The translations under genes and the position numbers were made by a program. Under the pieces are notes generated by a model. That model saw nothing but the letters and a program-made list of their open reading frames with translations. It searched no databases and had not been told where the DNA came from. Shown here piece by piece: positions 1 through 6,393 of a stretch of DNA of 24,906 nucleotides. How positions within the stretch are numbered: the first letter of the stretch is position 1; the number at the start of each line of letters is the position of its first letter. Location: IMG/VR virus record IMGVR_UViG_3300033571_008596, positions 1 to 24,906 of that record; one strand, given 5' to 3'. The stretch comes from a virus.

Positions 1-1
1 T

Positions 2-487
2 GCTCCTGTTAAAGATGATGCTCCTGTAGATGGTAAAAAGGTTGCTTCTGGAAAAGCTAAAGCTGAAGAAAAACCAAAAGCAGAAAAAGAACCTAAAGCA
101 AAAAAGGAAAAAGAGGAAAAGAAATCTAAAAGGATTTCAGAAGGATTCGTTCCTGTAACTGAATCAAAAGACAAATCAGTTCAAAAAATGATTTCGGATT
201 TGACTACGGCTACCGGAAAAGATTTGGAAAATTTAAAAGCAGATTTACAGGTACAAGGAATAGATGTCCCTTGGATTTCATTCCTTTCAAAAGGAGATCA
301 AGTAGAATTTGATGCTGCTAAGAATTCACCTTTAGCTGGAACTAAGTTAAAAGGGATTGTTACAGGAATCAGTGACACTGATAAATCTGGAAGAAAATAC
401 TGTAAAGTGAAAGTTGAAGGAAAAGGAACTTTCCAAAAAGCTCAATCTTCAGTTTTCAAAATTGCAAACAATGACTCTGAGAAATAG
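2..487 (+). CDS. C-terminal part of a Lys/Glu/Ala-rich protein (5' end outside window)
   Basis: The reading frame is open from base 2, so the gene begins upstream of the window; 161 C-terminal residues are visible. Residues 11-50 are an Ala/Lys/Glu/Pro-rich, low-complexity and presumably disordered tract (for example KAEEKPKAEKEPKAKKEK). A compact, probably beta-rich domain follows, with SKGDQVEFDAAKNS and a GIVTGISDTDKSGRKYCKVKVEG stretch that resembles small SH3/KOW-like barrels, although this is only an impression. The Met at 188 is internal and should not be taken as the start. A basic tail plus a small barrel would suit a nucleic-acid-binding protein, but that is inference. The gene overlaps the next one by 17 nt. 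I do not recognise the family. Confidence 0.75.
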   Translation, partial: APVKDDAPVDGKKVASGKAKAEEKPKAEKEPKAKKEKEEKKSKRISEGFVPVTESKDKSVQKMISDLTTATGKDLENLKADLQVQGIDVPWISFLSKGDQVEFDAAKNSPLAGTKLKGIVTGISDTDKSGRKYCKVKVEGKGTFQKAQSSVFKIANNDSEK

Positions 488-731
488 ATTTGCCTATGCG
501 TTCGGACTCCTGAAAAAGGAGTCTGATTCGCTTAAGGAAGCTTTGGAGACTATGCCAGTTTTTATAAACAAAAATTTCTCTCCGGAAAACAGAGCCTTAT
601 TGGTTAATCATTTAGTTGACCAATGTCTATTAGATCTAGATTCTGAAAGATCTAAATTACAAAATGAAATCGATCAAAGAAACAAAGCCATCAAGAAAAT
701 CAATACTCATGAGTCAGTCAAAGTCAATTAG
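471..731 (+). CDS. Hypothetical protein, 86 aa, helical
   Basis: This short ORF starts at an ATG inside the 3' end of the preceding gene (17-nt overlap). An in-frame TTG at 414 would lengthen it but deepens the overlap, so the ATG is preferred. The product begins MTLRNRFAYAFGLLKKESD and is predicted mainly helical, with a charged C-terminal stretch (DSERSKLQNEIDQRNKAIKK) that could form a short coiled coil. It has no signal peptide or membrane segment. Its end overlaps the next gene by 23 nt, so translation is probably coupled along this run. No family is recognised. Confidence 0.65.
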   Translation: MTLRNRFAYAFGLLKKESDSLKEALETMPVFINKNFSPENRALLVNHLVDQCLLDLDSERSKLQNEIDQRNKAIKKINTHESVKVN

Positions 732-1176
732 CCAACACGTTGAATACTATTTAGAGGGTTCTCAAATAGTGGAACAAACTATCCGAATGGAATGTGATGG
801 CTGGATGGTCATAACCCACAACGGGTCCGAGATTAATATGCACGAGAGTAGTTTTCTAAAGATGGGTAAACTTTATGAAAAATTAAAAGCTATGCCAAAC
901 TACGACGATGATGTTATCGGGATCGGAAATTCCCAACATCCAGCAAACCAGATAGAAGCTCCGAGTGATTATCCGGACACCATAAAAAAGTCTTTGGATT
1001 ATTACAAAGAACACTCAGACATAAATCCCTTATTAGAAAATTTGGACCAATTAGAAAATCAAATGGTCAAAGGGAAAACTATTATTATAGGAATTATCAA
1101 GGATTTAAGATCTAATGGATTCCAGGACCTGGCAAATTCTTTATGTGTAATAAGAGATCTTTTTAATTATGAATAA
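709..1176 (+). CDS. Hypothetical protein, 155 aa
   Basis: I place the start at the ATG at 709 (MSQSKSISQHVEYYLEGSQ) rather than the in-frame ATG at 664, because the shorter form overlaps the previous gene by only 23 nt, in line with the rest of the operon. The first 60 residues look like a small beta-rich domain (EGSQIVEQTIRMECDGWMVI). An acidic linker with NYDDDV follows, then a helical C-terminal half with LLENLDQLENQMVKGKT. It has no Cys cluster, signal peptide or membrane segment. It overlaps the next gene by 8 nt. The function is unknown. Confidence 0.7.
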   Translation: MSQSKSISQHVEYYLEGSQIVEQTIRMECDGWMVITHNGSEINMHESSFLKMGKLYEKLKAMPNYDDDVIGIGNSQHPANQIEAPSDYPDTIKKSLDYYKEHSDINPLLENLDQLENQMVKGKTIIIGIIKDLRSNGFQDLANSLCVIRDLFNYE

Positions 1177-1435
1177 GGATATAATCATAACAGAGGACGA
1201 TCGTGTCCCTGACGGCTTTAATATCGGTCAGAAATACCATGTTATCTGGGCAGCAAAAGGATGCGTATTCGTTCTAAAGTCTTTCCTTCCTAATTGGATG
1301 GTAGAAATAGAAACTCCTAAAACTAAAAAAGTTCACCTGACTAGTATTTCATCCCTGAGATTAATCAATAAAGATGCTAAACAAAAAGCTATTAAAAGGC
1401 TAAAGGATGCTCAAACCAAACTTAAACTACAGTAG
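1169..1435 (+). CDS. Hypothetical protein, 88 aa
   Basis: This small protein begins MNKDIIITEDDRVPDGFNIG. The middle (KYHVIWAAKGCVFVLKSFLP) looks like alternating beta strands of a small barrel, and the C-terminus is a basic helix (KDAKQKAIKRLKDAQTKLK). It overlaps the upstream gene by 8 nt and the downstream exonuclease gene by 29 nt, so it probably shares their transcript. The strand-then-basic-helix layout would allow nucleic-acid binding, but no specific motif supports this. Confidence 0.65.
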   Translation: MNKDIIITEDDRVPDGFNIGQKYHVIWAAKGCVFVLKSFLPNWMVEIETPKTKKVHLTSISSLRLINKDAKQKAIKRLKDAQTKLKLQ

Positions 1436-2168
1436 AAAAGATTCAATAGTTTATCTGGATGGAAACCCGATTTTGGAATTTGATTCTTATTTTCCAGACT
1501 TCGAAAAATTATCAGAAACAGCAATTGAATACTTAAATAAATATATGTCCCTGTACCCGGACAAAGTTAAAATCTTAGAACCTATGGCGAATAAAATCAT
1601 CAAGATCTTTTATGATGTTGAAACAACAGGATTGAATCACAGAAGACACGGAATACACCAACTATCTGGATTGGTAGAAGTAGATGGAAAAGTTAAAGAA
1701 GAATTTAACTGGTATGTTAAACCAAATCCTAAAGCTGAAGTTGATCTTATGGCTCTGGCTGCATCCGGAACCTCAATAGATGATTTTGATATGTACCCAG
1801 AAATGGAAACAGTTTTCAAAGACTTTAAAAAGATCTTGGATCGATATGTTAATCGATTTGACAAAAAGGAAAAAGCTTGGTTAGTAGGATTTAACAATAG
1901 ATCTTTTGACGATGATTTCCTGAGAGCATGGTTCGAACAGAATGGAGATACTTTCTTTGGATCTTATTTCTGGTCAGATTCATTGGATGTGTTAGTATTA
2001 GCTTCCCAATTCCTTATTCATCAAAGAAAAGATATGCCATCCTTTAAATTGAAAAGGGTTGCTTTAGAATTAGGTATCAAAGTCGATGAATCTAGATTGC
2101 ATGATTCATCTTACGATGTTCAGCTTACGAGGGAAATTTATAACATTGTAACGGATCCAATTTTTTAA
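1407..2168 (+). CDS. DEDDh-family 3'-5' exonuclease (DnaQ-like)
   Basis: This 253-residue protein shows the three exonuclease motifs of the DnaQ/RNase T superfamily: Exo I FYDVETTGL (D70, E72), Exo II VGFNNRSFDDDFL (D168) and Exo III LHDSSYDVQLT (H232, D237). The His five residues before the last Asp marks the DEDDh subgroup. These acids bind two metal ions for 3'-5' hydrolysis of nucleic acid. It may proofread for a phage polymerase, trim DNA ends or act in host nucleic-acid turnover; no polymerase gene is in this window. The exonuclease fold starts near residue 65. The first 60 residues (with IVYLDGNPILEFDSYFP) are an extra segment of unknown role. An internal ATG at codon 60 could make the bare domain. 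The ATG at 1407 has an AAAGG just before it. Confidence 0.88.
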   Translation: MLKPNLNYSRKDSIVYLDGNPILEFDSYFPDFEKLSETAIEYLNKYMSLYPDKVKILEPMANKIIKIFYDVETTGLNHRRHGIHQLSGLVEVDGKVKEEFNWYVKPNPKAEVDLMALAASGTSIDDFDMYPEMETVFKDFKKILDRYVNRFDKKEKAWLVGFNNRSFDDDFLRAWFEQNGDTFFGSYFWSDSLDVLVLASQFLIHQRKDMPSFKLKRVALELGIKVDESRLHDSSYDVQLTREIYNIVTDPIF

Positions 2169-2170
2169 TT

Positions 2171-2491
2171 ATGGACTTTGTAAAAAAACCTTGCAAGCAT
2201 TGTCCTTTCAGAATTGATGTGAAACCTTTTCTCCATCCGGATAGGGCAGAAGAAATTGCTTATTCGACTCAAAATCCTTATATGAATTTTCCATGTCATA
2301 AAACAATAGAACACGATGAAGATACAGGAGAAGGTTTTGAAATAGAAACATCTAAAACTTGTGCAGGATTTTTAACTATGAGAGCTCAACAGGGAGAAGA
2401 AATTCCTGAGGAATTTGAACCGGATTGGGAAGGATGCTACACGGAACCTTTTGAAATGTCTGACGCTTATAGGGAAAAATGGGAAAAATAA
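2171..2491 (+). CDS. DUF6283-like Cys-containing protein, 106 aa
   Basis: The N-terminus has PCKHCPFRIDV, a Cys-x-x-Cys-Pro-Phe-Arg signature like that of the small phage/actinobacterial proteins I know as DUF6283 (the family name is from memory). Further cysteines are C42 (in FPCHKT), C64 (TCAGF) and C89. The spacing C8-C11-C42-C64 would suit a bound metal or iron-sulfur cluster; that is inference, since the family has no established function. The acidic C-terminus ends at a TAA that lies inside the first copy of the 95-bp repeat. The gene starts 2 nt after the exonuclease stop, so the two are surely co-translated. Confidence 0.72.
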   Translation: MDFVKKPCKHCPFRIDVKPFLHPDRAEEIAYSTQNPYMNFPCHKTIEHDEDTGEGFEIETSKTCAGFLTMRAQQGEEIPEEFEPDWEGCYTEPFEMSDAYREKWEK

Positions 2492-2577
2492 TTTCGTTAA
2501 AGTTTGAAAAATATTTTCGTATCTAATTTGGATAATATACTTTTACTCCATCAAACAATAACAAATAGAAATTATGA
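2483..2577 (+). repeat. Direct repeat copy 1 (95 bp, leader/promoter duplication)
   Basis: This segment matches 3272-3366 over 95 bp with one difference (A at 2526, G at 3315). It contains the last nine bases of the DUF6283-like gene (GAAAAATAA including its stop), a promoter candidate, an A-rich 5' leader and the ATG of the following small gene. The offset between copies is 789 bp. Because the nine coding bases make sense only here, copy 1 is probably the source and copy 2 the duplicate. Confidence 0.93.
2503..2545 (+). promoter_or_regulatory. Candidate promoter within repeat copy 1
   Basis: Two overlapping readings fit the Bacteroidota promoter pattern (TTTG, then about 17-20 nt, then TAnnTTTG). 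One is TTTG at 2503-2506 and TAATTTG at 2524-2530 with a 17-nt spacer, the -7 box being one base short. The other is TACTTTTA at 2538-2545 with TTTC 19 nt upstream. Either would start a transcript 20-45 nt before the ATG at 2574. Exact duplication of the segment ahead of another gene supports a regulatory role. Confidence 0.5.
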
Positions 2578-2780
2578 AAATAAAAGTAGAATTCATCCAG
2601 GACAAAACAGGCAAATTATTATTTTCTGCTAATGTGAATACTGAATTTGGTTTAAAATCAGTTATGGAATCTATTCAAAAGTCTAATGGAGGATTAATCC
2701 AAGAAGAAGATTCTTGTATAATCAAATCGACTTTCCAGAATAAAAAAGACATATTTATTAATTTTGAAATTTTATCTTAA
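2574..2780 (+). CDS. Hypothetical protein, 68 aa
   Basis: First gene behind repeat copy 1; the ATG is preceded by the A-rich leader AACAAATAGAAATT and no Shine-Dalgarno sequence. The product (MKIKVEFIQDKTGKLLFSAN at its start) reads as a small alpha/beta protein with alternating strands and one amphipathic helix. It has no Cys cluster, signal peptide or membrane segment. It is separated by 4 nt from the next small gene. The function is unknown. Its conserved leader suggests it is expressed in the same phase as the winged-helix gene at 3363. Confidence 0.65.
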   Translation: MKIKVEFIQDKTGKLLFSANVNTEFGLKSVMESIQKSNGGLIQEEDSCIIKSTFQNKKDIFINFEILS

Positions 2781-2784
2781 TAAA

Positions 2785-3003
2785 ATGGGAACTTTTACAC
2801 AAATCGGGATATCTGAAACTATATCTAGTAAAGACAAATCAATCAAAATACAAATAGTAAAATTCAAAAAAGATAATACTGAAAGAATATTTTTTGCTCC
2901 TAGATTAGAGGGCAAGGCCTTAAATAGAACAATGTTCAGTAGACTTTATGATGCTAGGAATTTAGCTAAAAATTACATAAACTATAAAAAATCTAACCAA
3001 TAA
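2785..3003 (+). CDS. Hypothetical basic protein, 72 aa
   Basis: The ATG at 2785 is chosen over an upstream in-frame TTG at 2764, because it lies 4 nt after the previous stop in the pattern TAATAAAATG typical of translational coupling. The product starts MGTFTQIGISETISSKDKSI and ends in a Lys/Asn-rich helix (ARNLAKNYINYKKSNQ). It is small and strongly basic, with alternating strands in the first half. It may bind nucleic acid, but no motif is recognisable. Confidence 0.6.
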   Translation: MGTFTQIGISETISSKDKSIKIQIVKFKKDNTERIFFAPRLEGKALNRTMFSRLYDARNLAKNYINYKKSNQ

Positions 3004-3015
3004 TAAATCCGAACC

Positions 3016-3255
3016 ATGAACTCAAACAGAAAATTTAAAATCACTCACTTTGATCGTGAGGATGTAAAAGAATTTACTATCGGATTAGATGTTCTAATAG
3101 GATTGAAAAGATCTGATTTTACTGGAACAGAAATGCAATACAGTCTAAATGAAAGACTGGACGAAATATTAGATCTGAGAGAATGGGATAGAATGACTTT
3201 CTTAGAAGATCGATCACAACCAAATAGCTTATCCGTACTAATCAGAATTCAATAG
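3016..3255 (+). CDS. Hypothetical protein, 79 aa
   Basis: A short ORF 12 nt after the previous stop, beginning MNSNRKFKITHFDREDVKEF. It mixes short strands with charged helices (LNERLDEILDLREWDRMTF) and has no Cys, signal peptide or membrane segment. It is the last gene of the 789-bp unit bracketed by the two leader copies. The function is unknown. Codon use and base composition match its neighbours. Confidence 0.6.
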   Translation: MNSNRKFKITHFDREDVKEFTIGLDVLIGLKRSDFTGTEMQYSLNERLDEILDLREWDRMTFLEDRSQPNSLSVLIRIQ

Positions 3256-3271
3256 GTCTTAAAAAGTATTC

Positions 3272-3366
3272 GAAAAATAATTTCGTTAAAGTTTGAAAAA
3301 TATTTTCGTATCTAGTTTGGATAATATACTTTTACTCCATCAAACAATAACAAATAGAAATTATGA
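3272..3366 (+). repeat. Direct repeat copy 2 (95 bp, leader/promoter duplication)
   Basis: Second copy of the 2483-2577 segment with one substitution (G at 3315). It carries an out-of-context GAAAAATAA that is the coding end of the DUF6283-like gene in copy 1. It then has the same promoter candidate (TTTG at 3292-3295, TAGTTTG at 3313-3319, TACTTTTA at 3327-3334), the same A-rich leader, and the ATG of the winged-helix gene at 3363. Confidence 0.93.
3292..3334 (+). promoter_or_regulatory. Candidate promoter within repeat copy 2
   Basis: This is the duplicate of the element at 2503-2545. The single difference between copies changes TAATTTG to TAGTTTG in the possible -7 box, which could alter strength without removing the fixed bases. 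It lies in the 107-nt gap between 3255 and 3363, one of the few intergenic gaps in this region, and would drive the winged-helix gene and those after it. Confidence 0.5.
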
Positions 3367-3593
3367 CTTCAACTATCAATTTAACAGAATTAGAATTACA
3401 AGTAATTAATCTTTTAAAACAAGGAGACCATTTCGAGGATTATCCTACTGAATCAATAGGGAATTTAGTTGACGATACCAGATTGAATGCAAAAGTTTTA
3501 AGAGGAGTTTTAAGTAGCTTAATTCAAAAAGGATTAGTGGAAACAGGAGAATTCCCAAATGGAATGACAGCTTTTCACTATGTAGGGAAATAA
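3363..3593 (+). CDS. Small winged-helix DNA-binding protein, 76 aa
   Basis: The sequence follows a MarR-like winged-helix plan. A first helix (LTELELQVINLLKQG) is followed by a second helix near IGNLVDDT, a recognition-like helix (AKVLRGVLSSLIQKGLVE) and a beta wing (TGEFPNGMTAFHYVGK). The IxxLVxxTxLxxKxLRGxLSSLxxKGLV spacing is typical of transcription regulators that use a bare wing domain. It has no partner domain and is probably a dimer. It sits directly behind repeat copy 2, so it may regulate the duplicated promoters; that is inference from position only. Confidence 0.65.
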   Translation: MTSTINLTELELQVINLLKQGDHFEDYPTESIGNLVDDTRLNAKVLRGVLSSLIQKGLVETGEFPNGMTAFHYVGK

Positions 3594-3616
3594 ACCAATT
3601 AAATAAATTTTTTAAA

Positions 3617-4069
3617 ATGAAAAAATCAATCTTATTAATGCTGATGCTTACCGGGATGGTAAGCTCAGCTCAATTAAAATTCAACGAATCAGAATTCGTA
3701 AGTGTTTCAGTAGTTTCTAATCCAGAAGGATTTTGGGACTCAAACAAGATGTCAACCTCTTTCGAATTACAATATGACGCTCCTCGGGTATACGTCAGAG
3801 CTGTAGTCAAAAAAGGATTCGAATATTTTGACTGGTCCGGAACAATAGGAACCACAATCCAGAATAACAAAATCCGTATTTACTCAGGAGTTAAAATTGG
3901 GACAGTAATCATCGATCGAAATCACTACGCATTAACTGGGATCGAATCCGGAATAGATTTTTTGAACTGCAGCAGATGGTCAATTGGGCCTAGAGTTTCC
4001 TTTGATTATGTAGCCGGACATTCTAACAGATTTGAATCGGGATTGAAATTTACCTATAAGATAAACTAA
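3617..4069 (+). CDS. Exported, probably outer-membrane beta-rich protein, 150 aa
   Basis: Residues 1-18 form a clear signal peptide (MKKSILLMLMLTGMVSSA) with cleavage expected before Q19, the Ala|Gln junction common in Bacteroidota. The mature part alternates polar and hydrophobic residues (NNKIRIYSGVKIGTVIID; FESGLKFTYKI) and ends in aromatic/aliphatic strands, as small outer-membrane beta-barrels do. A phage-encoded secreted protein of this kind could alter the host surface, for instance to block superinfection, or act in lysis. Neither role is shown by the sequence. The gene is 23 nt after the winged-helix gene and 2 nt before a two-helix membrane protein. It resembles a cell gene recruited by the phage. 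Confidence 0.7.
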   Translation: MKKSILLMLMLTGMVSSAQLKFNESEFVSVSVVSNPEGFWDSNKMSTSFELQYDAPRVYVRAVVKKGFEYFDWSGTIGTTIQNNKIRIYSGVKIGTVIIDRNHYALTGIESGIDFLNCSRWSIGPRVSFDYVAGHSNRFESGLKFTYKIN

Positions 4070-4071
4070 CT

Positions 4072-4272
4072 ATGAGAATCTTAATCTTATTTTTAGTAAT
4101 GAATGGAATCCTCTTTGCTCTTCAGATTGGACTTCTTATTTGGTCATTCAGAGCAAATGAATATAGAACTCATAAAAGAATTTTAAAGCTGAACGAAGCT
4201 TTGAAATATATTTGGATTTTCTCTATTATATCTATGACCATTTTAATCCTCGTATTTAAACCTTTTAATTAG
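4072..4272 (+). CDS. Small membrane protein with two transmembrane helices, 66 aa
   Basis: Residues 1-26 (ILILFLVMNGILFALQIGLL core) and 46-63 (YIWIFSIISMTILILVF) are two hydrophobic helices joined by a basic, probably cytoplasmic loop (RTHKRILKLNE). The size and hairpin layout would fit a two-helix holin or another inner-membrane effector. However, no endolysin or spanin is nearby and the region looks early or accessory, so holin is only one option. The gene starts 2 nt after the exported beta-rich protein, suggesting the two are made together and act at the envelope. Confidence 0.68.
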   Translation: MRILILFLVMNGILFALQIGLLIWSFRANEYRTHKRILKLNEALKYIWIFSIISMTILILVFKPFN

Positions 4273-4278
4273 ATCAAT

Positions 4279-4563
4279 ATGAAATATGGAGAATTAATTA
4301 ATCGGGAAGCCTGGGTGCTAATTTGCATCCATACGGATTGGAATGGATTCAATCGGGATTTTCTGACTGACTTACAAATAGAACACGGTTTGTTTATTGG
4401 AACTATTAATACTTCTTCCAATGATGCTTTCCTGGTCAGTAATCTAAAGAAAGGAAATTCTAAGATTGAATTCCTTTTATATCACGAAGGAGTTTTACAA
4501 TCTAGAACTCAAGCAGACAATTGCAACTATTTAGAAACTTTGTTATCTGAGTCAATTAAATAA
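4279..4563 (+). CDS. Hypothetical protein, 94 aa
   Basis: Begins MKYGELINREAWVLICIHTD, with mixed alpha/beta character and a C-terminal helix (NCNYLETLLSESIK). It has no signal peptide; the hydrophobic WVLICIHTD stretch is too short for a membrane span. It starts 6 nt after the two-helix membrane protein and ends 5 nt before the DUF2786-like gene, so it belongs to the same operon. No family is recognised. Confidence 0.63.
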   Translation: MKYGELINREAWVLICIHTDWNGFNRDFLTDLQIEHGLFIGTINTSSNDAFLVSNLKKGNSKIEFLLYHEGVLQSRTQADNCNYLETLLSESIK

Positions 4564-4568
4564 AGGTT

Positions 4569-5399
4569 ATGAAAGAAAACAGAATCCTATCTAAAATCAG
4601 AAAGTTATTAGCTAAAGCAAAAGATCCCGCTTCTTCTGAAAATGAAGTAGAGATCTTTATGAAGGCAGCTCAAAAATTAATGATGGAATATAATTTGCAA
4701 GAAGCGGATATAGAAATCCATCCGAGTGATATAAACAAAGAAGTTGTATTTTCGGACCTTTGGAAAGCTTTTAGATATAAATCCGCTAATTATGAATGGG
4801 AACTTTTAGACATGATTGCTCAGTTCCACAATTGTAGAATTTTCCACGGGATCGAATATGATTTCAATGCAAGTTTTGACACTTGGAGAGATACTAAAAA
4901 AATCAGATTGTCTATAGTAGGAACTTCAGAGAATAGAGAAATAGTAAAAGAGTTGTATGATTCATGTGTTGAAAAATTTCTTCTATTAGCATCCTCTAGA
5001 TATAAAGAATATCAGCTTAAGAAAAGAGCTGAAATTTTAAAAGGATTCGAATCTATGGGATTAGGGACAAAAGGGTTTGATGTACCGACTTTGGAGAAAA
5101 TGAAACTCATGACTTCTAAGCCAACTTTTATTACATCCTATTTGATGGGAACTATTGAAGGAGTTAGGGACTATTTAGAAAAACAAAAGTCTGAGATTTT
5201 AATGTTGGAAGCTGATAGAAATCAATGGGGCCTGATTGTAAAAAAGCATGATGAATTGATTGACTCTAGAATTCCTGAATTATTTGACCATGATATAAAA
5301 AAGAGGAATATAGGGAACGGGATTCCATATAGTAAAGAAGCTTATGAAGAAGGAATTCAAGATGGATCGATAAATCCGGGAACAAAAATGATTGATTAA
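4569..5399 (+). CDS. DUF2786-domain protein, 276 aa
   Basis: The N-terminus matches the DUF2786 pattern well: ILSKIRKLLAKAKDPASSEN, then EVEIFMKAAQKLMMEYNLQE (residues about 5-45), a helical module seen in many phage and bacterial proteins of unknown role. Residues 60-150 form a second region ending in IVGTSENREIVKELYDSCVE, which resembles the domain that usually follows DUF2786. The C-terminal third is helical and charged. No catalytic motif is visible. It is often carried by phages in early regions, but I know of no established function. A modest GG-containing stretch precedes the ATG (AAAGGTTATG). Confidence 0.8.
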   Translation: MKENRILSKIRKLLAKAKDPASSENEVEIFMKAAQKLMMEYNLQEADIEIHPSDINKEVVFSDLWKAFRYKSANYEWELLDMIAQFHNCRIFHGIEYDFNASFDTWRDTKKIRLSIVGTSENREIVKELYDSCVEKFLLLASSRYKEYQLKKRAEILKGFESMGLGTKGFDVPTLEKMKLMTSKPTFITSYLMGTIEGVRDYLEKQKSEILMLEADRNQWGLIVKKHDELIDSRIPELFDHDIKKRNIGNGIPYSKEAYEEGIQDGSINPGTKMID

Positions 5400-5415
5400 T
5401 TTACAAGTTAAAAAT

Positions 5416-5649
5416 ATGAAGCGAGTGTACGAAATACTAGGAATCATTTTGGAGGAAATGATTTTCAATCCTGATGCTCCGGCTTTCACTATCGAGAAGA
5501 GAGTGAGAATCCTGCACCAGGGAAATATCATAGATCGATTTGAGTTCGAATGGACTGAGATCTTTTTACAAGGACGTCCTGAAGCTCAATCAGCTAACAG
5601 AACAGACTTAGAGGAATTAATATCAACAGCTAGAAGATTGGAGGTTTAA
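5416..5649 (+). CDS. Hypothetical protein, 77 aa
   Basis: I choose the ATG at 5416 (MKRVYEILGIILEEMIFNPD) over an in-frame TTG at 5392 that would overlap the previous gene; the gap is then 16 nt. The product looks like a small alpha/beta domain with central strands (FTIEKRVRILHQGN; DRFEFEWTEIFLQG) and a C-terminal acidic helix. It ends 1 nt before the next gene. No family is recognised. Confidence 0.6.
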   Translation: MKRVYEILGIILEEMIFNPDAPAFTIEKRVRILHQGNIIDRFEFEWTEIFLQGRPEAQSANRTDLEELISTARRLEV

Positions 5650-5650
5650 A

Positions 5651-5962
5651 ATGCAAGGTAAATATTTAATTACAACGGATAACTATTTTTTCGGACCTGA
5701 TGGAAGACAATACAGAGCCGTATGGGGCAATGTTTCTGTTTTCGAAGACAATAAGGTCCTAGGAATAAAAACGAACATCAGAGCGACTAATTGGTATGTC
5801 AAAGTTGGATCTGAAGAGAATCACGTCATTGTAGCCGGATGTCAAATCCATTACGCTACAAGATGTGAAGAGAGACCTGAAACTACTTACACTGAACATA
5901 CAATTGAGGATTCCGTAGAAAAGACAATTCTAAGGCCCGATACAATTTATATAGCTGAGTAA
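5651..5962 (+). CDS. Hypothetical beta-rich protein, 103 aa
   Basis: Begins MQGKYLITTDNYFFGPDGRQ and continues with strand-rich segments (YRAVWGNVSVFEDN; NWYVKVGSEENHVIVAGCQI). The GPDGRQYRAVWG turn and the ATNWYVKVG strand suggest a compact barrel. The gene begins 1 nt after the preceding stop and ends 2 nt before the next gene. It carries two Cys (near CQIHYATRC) that could pair or bind metal. Small proteins of this look are common in Bacteroidota phages, but I cannot name a family. Confidence 0.63.
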   Translation: MQGKYLITTDNYFFGPDGRQYRAVWGNVSVFEDNKVLGIKTNIRATNWYVKVGSEENHVIVAGCQIHYATRCEERPETTYTEHTIEDSVEKTILRPDTIYIAE

Positions 5963-5964
5963 CC

Positions 5965-6393
5965 ATGGATCAAATCAAAAAGCAAGTTTGCAGTTTATAT
6001 GCGGCGAAATTTTTCAGAGAAAAAGGACTTTGCAATCAAAGTTTGTTTTATTATGTCCTCAATTGGAAAGGTCCTAGAGGAAATGATATTGAGGACGGAG
6101 AACACATTGTACCATCTTGGGAGAAACATCTAACTAAGCTAAAAGGGCGTGAGCGTGGTTCGGAGATCGAATTTTTACCGGCTTACACCCTGGTTGAATT
6201 GAATGCTTTTAGTTTGCCCGGAGGGGAACATAAAACCATAGAAAAGCAATGTAAGTTCTTAATTAAACAATTTGATGAAGTTGAGGAAAATATGATTTTA
6301 GGTCCAGCTTATAATAGTAAGATTCATGTGAGTTACTTGAATGATAGATACAATAAATTCTTTGGAATTTATGAAGAGTCAACAGAATTGTAA
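5965..6393 (+). CDS. Hypothetical protein, 142 aa, next to the origin-like region
   Basis: Begins MDQIKKQVCSLYAAKFFREK. The middle part has GEHIVPSWEKHLTKLKGRER and the C-terminal part KTIEKQCKFLIKQFDEVEEN. It is mostly helical and mixed in charge, with no signal peptide, membrane span or recognised motif. It is the last gene before the 546-nt gene-free region, and its stop codon lies inside the first TGTAAACAAT box. Proteins beside an origin often bind it, so an initiator or accessory role is possible; the sequence itself does not show this. Confidence 0.65.
   Translation: MDQIKKQVCSLYAAKFFREKGLCNQSLFYYVLNWKGPRGNDIEDGEHIVPSWEKHLTKLKGRERGSEIEFLPAYTLVELNAFSLPGGEHKTIEKQCKFLIKQFDEVEENMILGPAYNSKIHVSYLNDRYNKFFGIYEESTEL

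Noticed and set aside
3271-3285. Terminator hairpin CGAAA/TTTCG before the winged-helix gene
   Set aside because: The stem is only five mostly A-T pairs, is not followed by a T run, and is broken in the other repeat copy.
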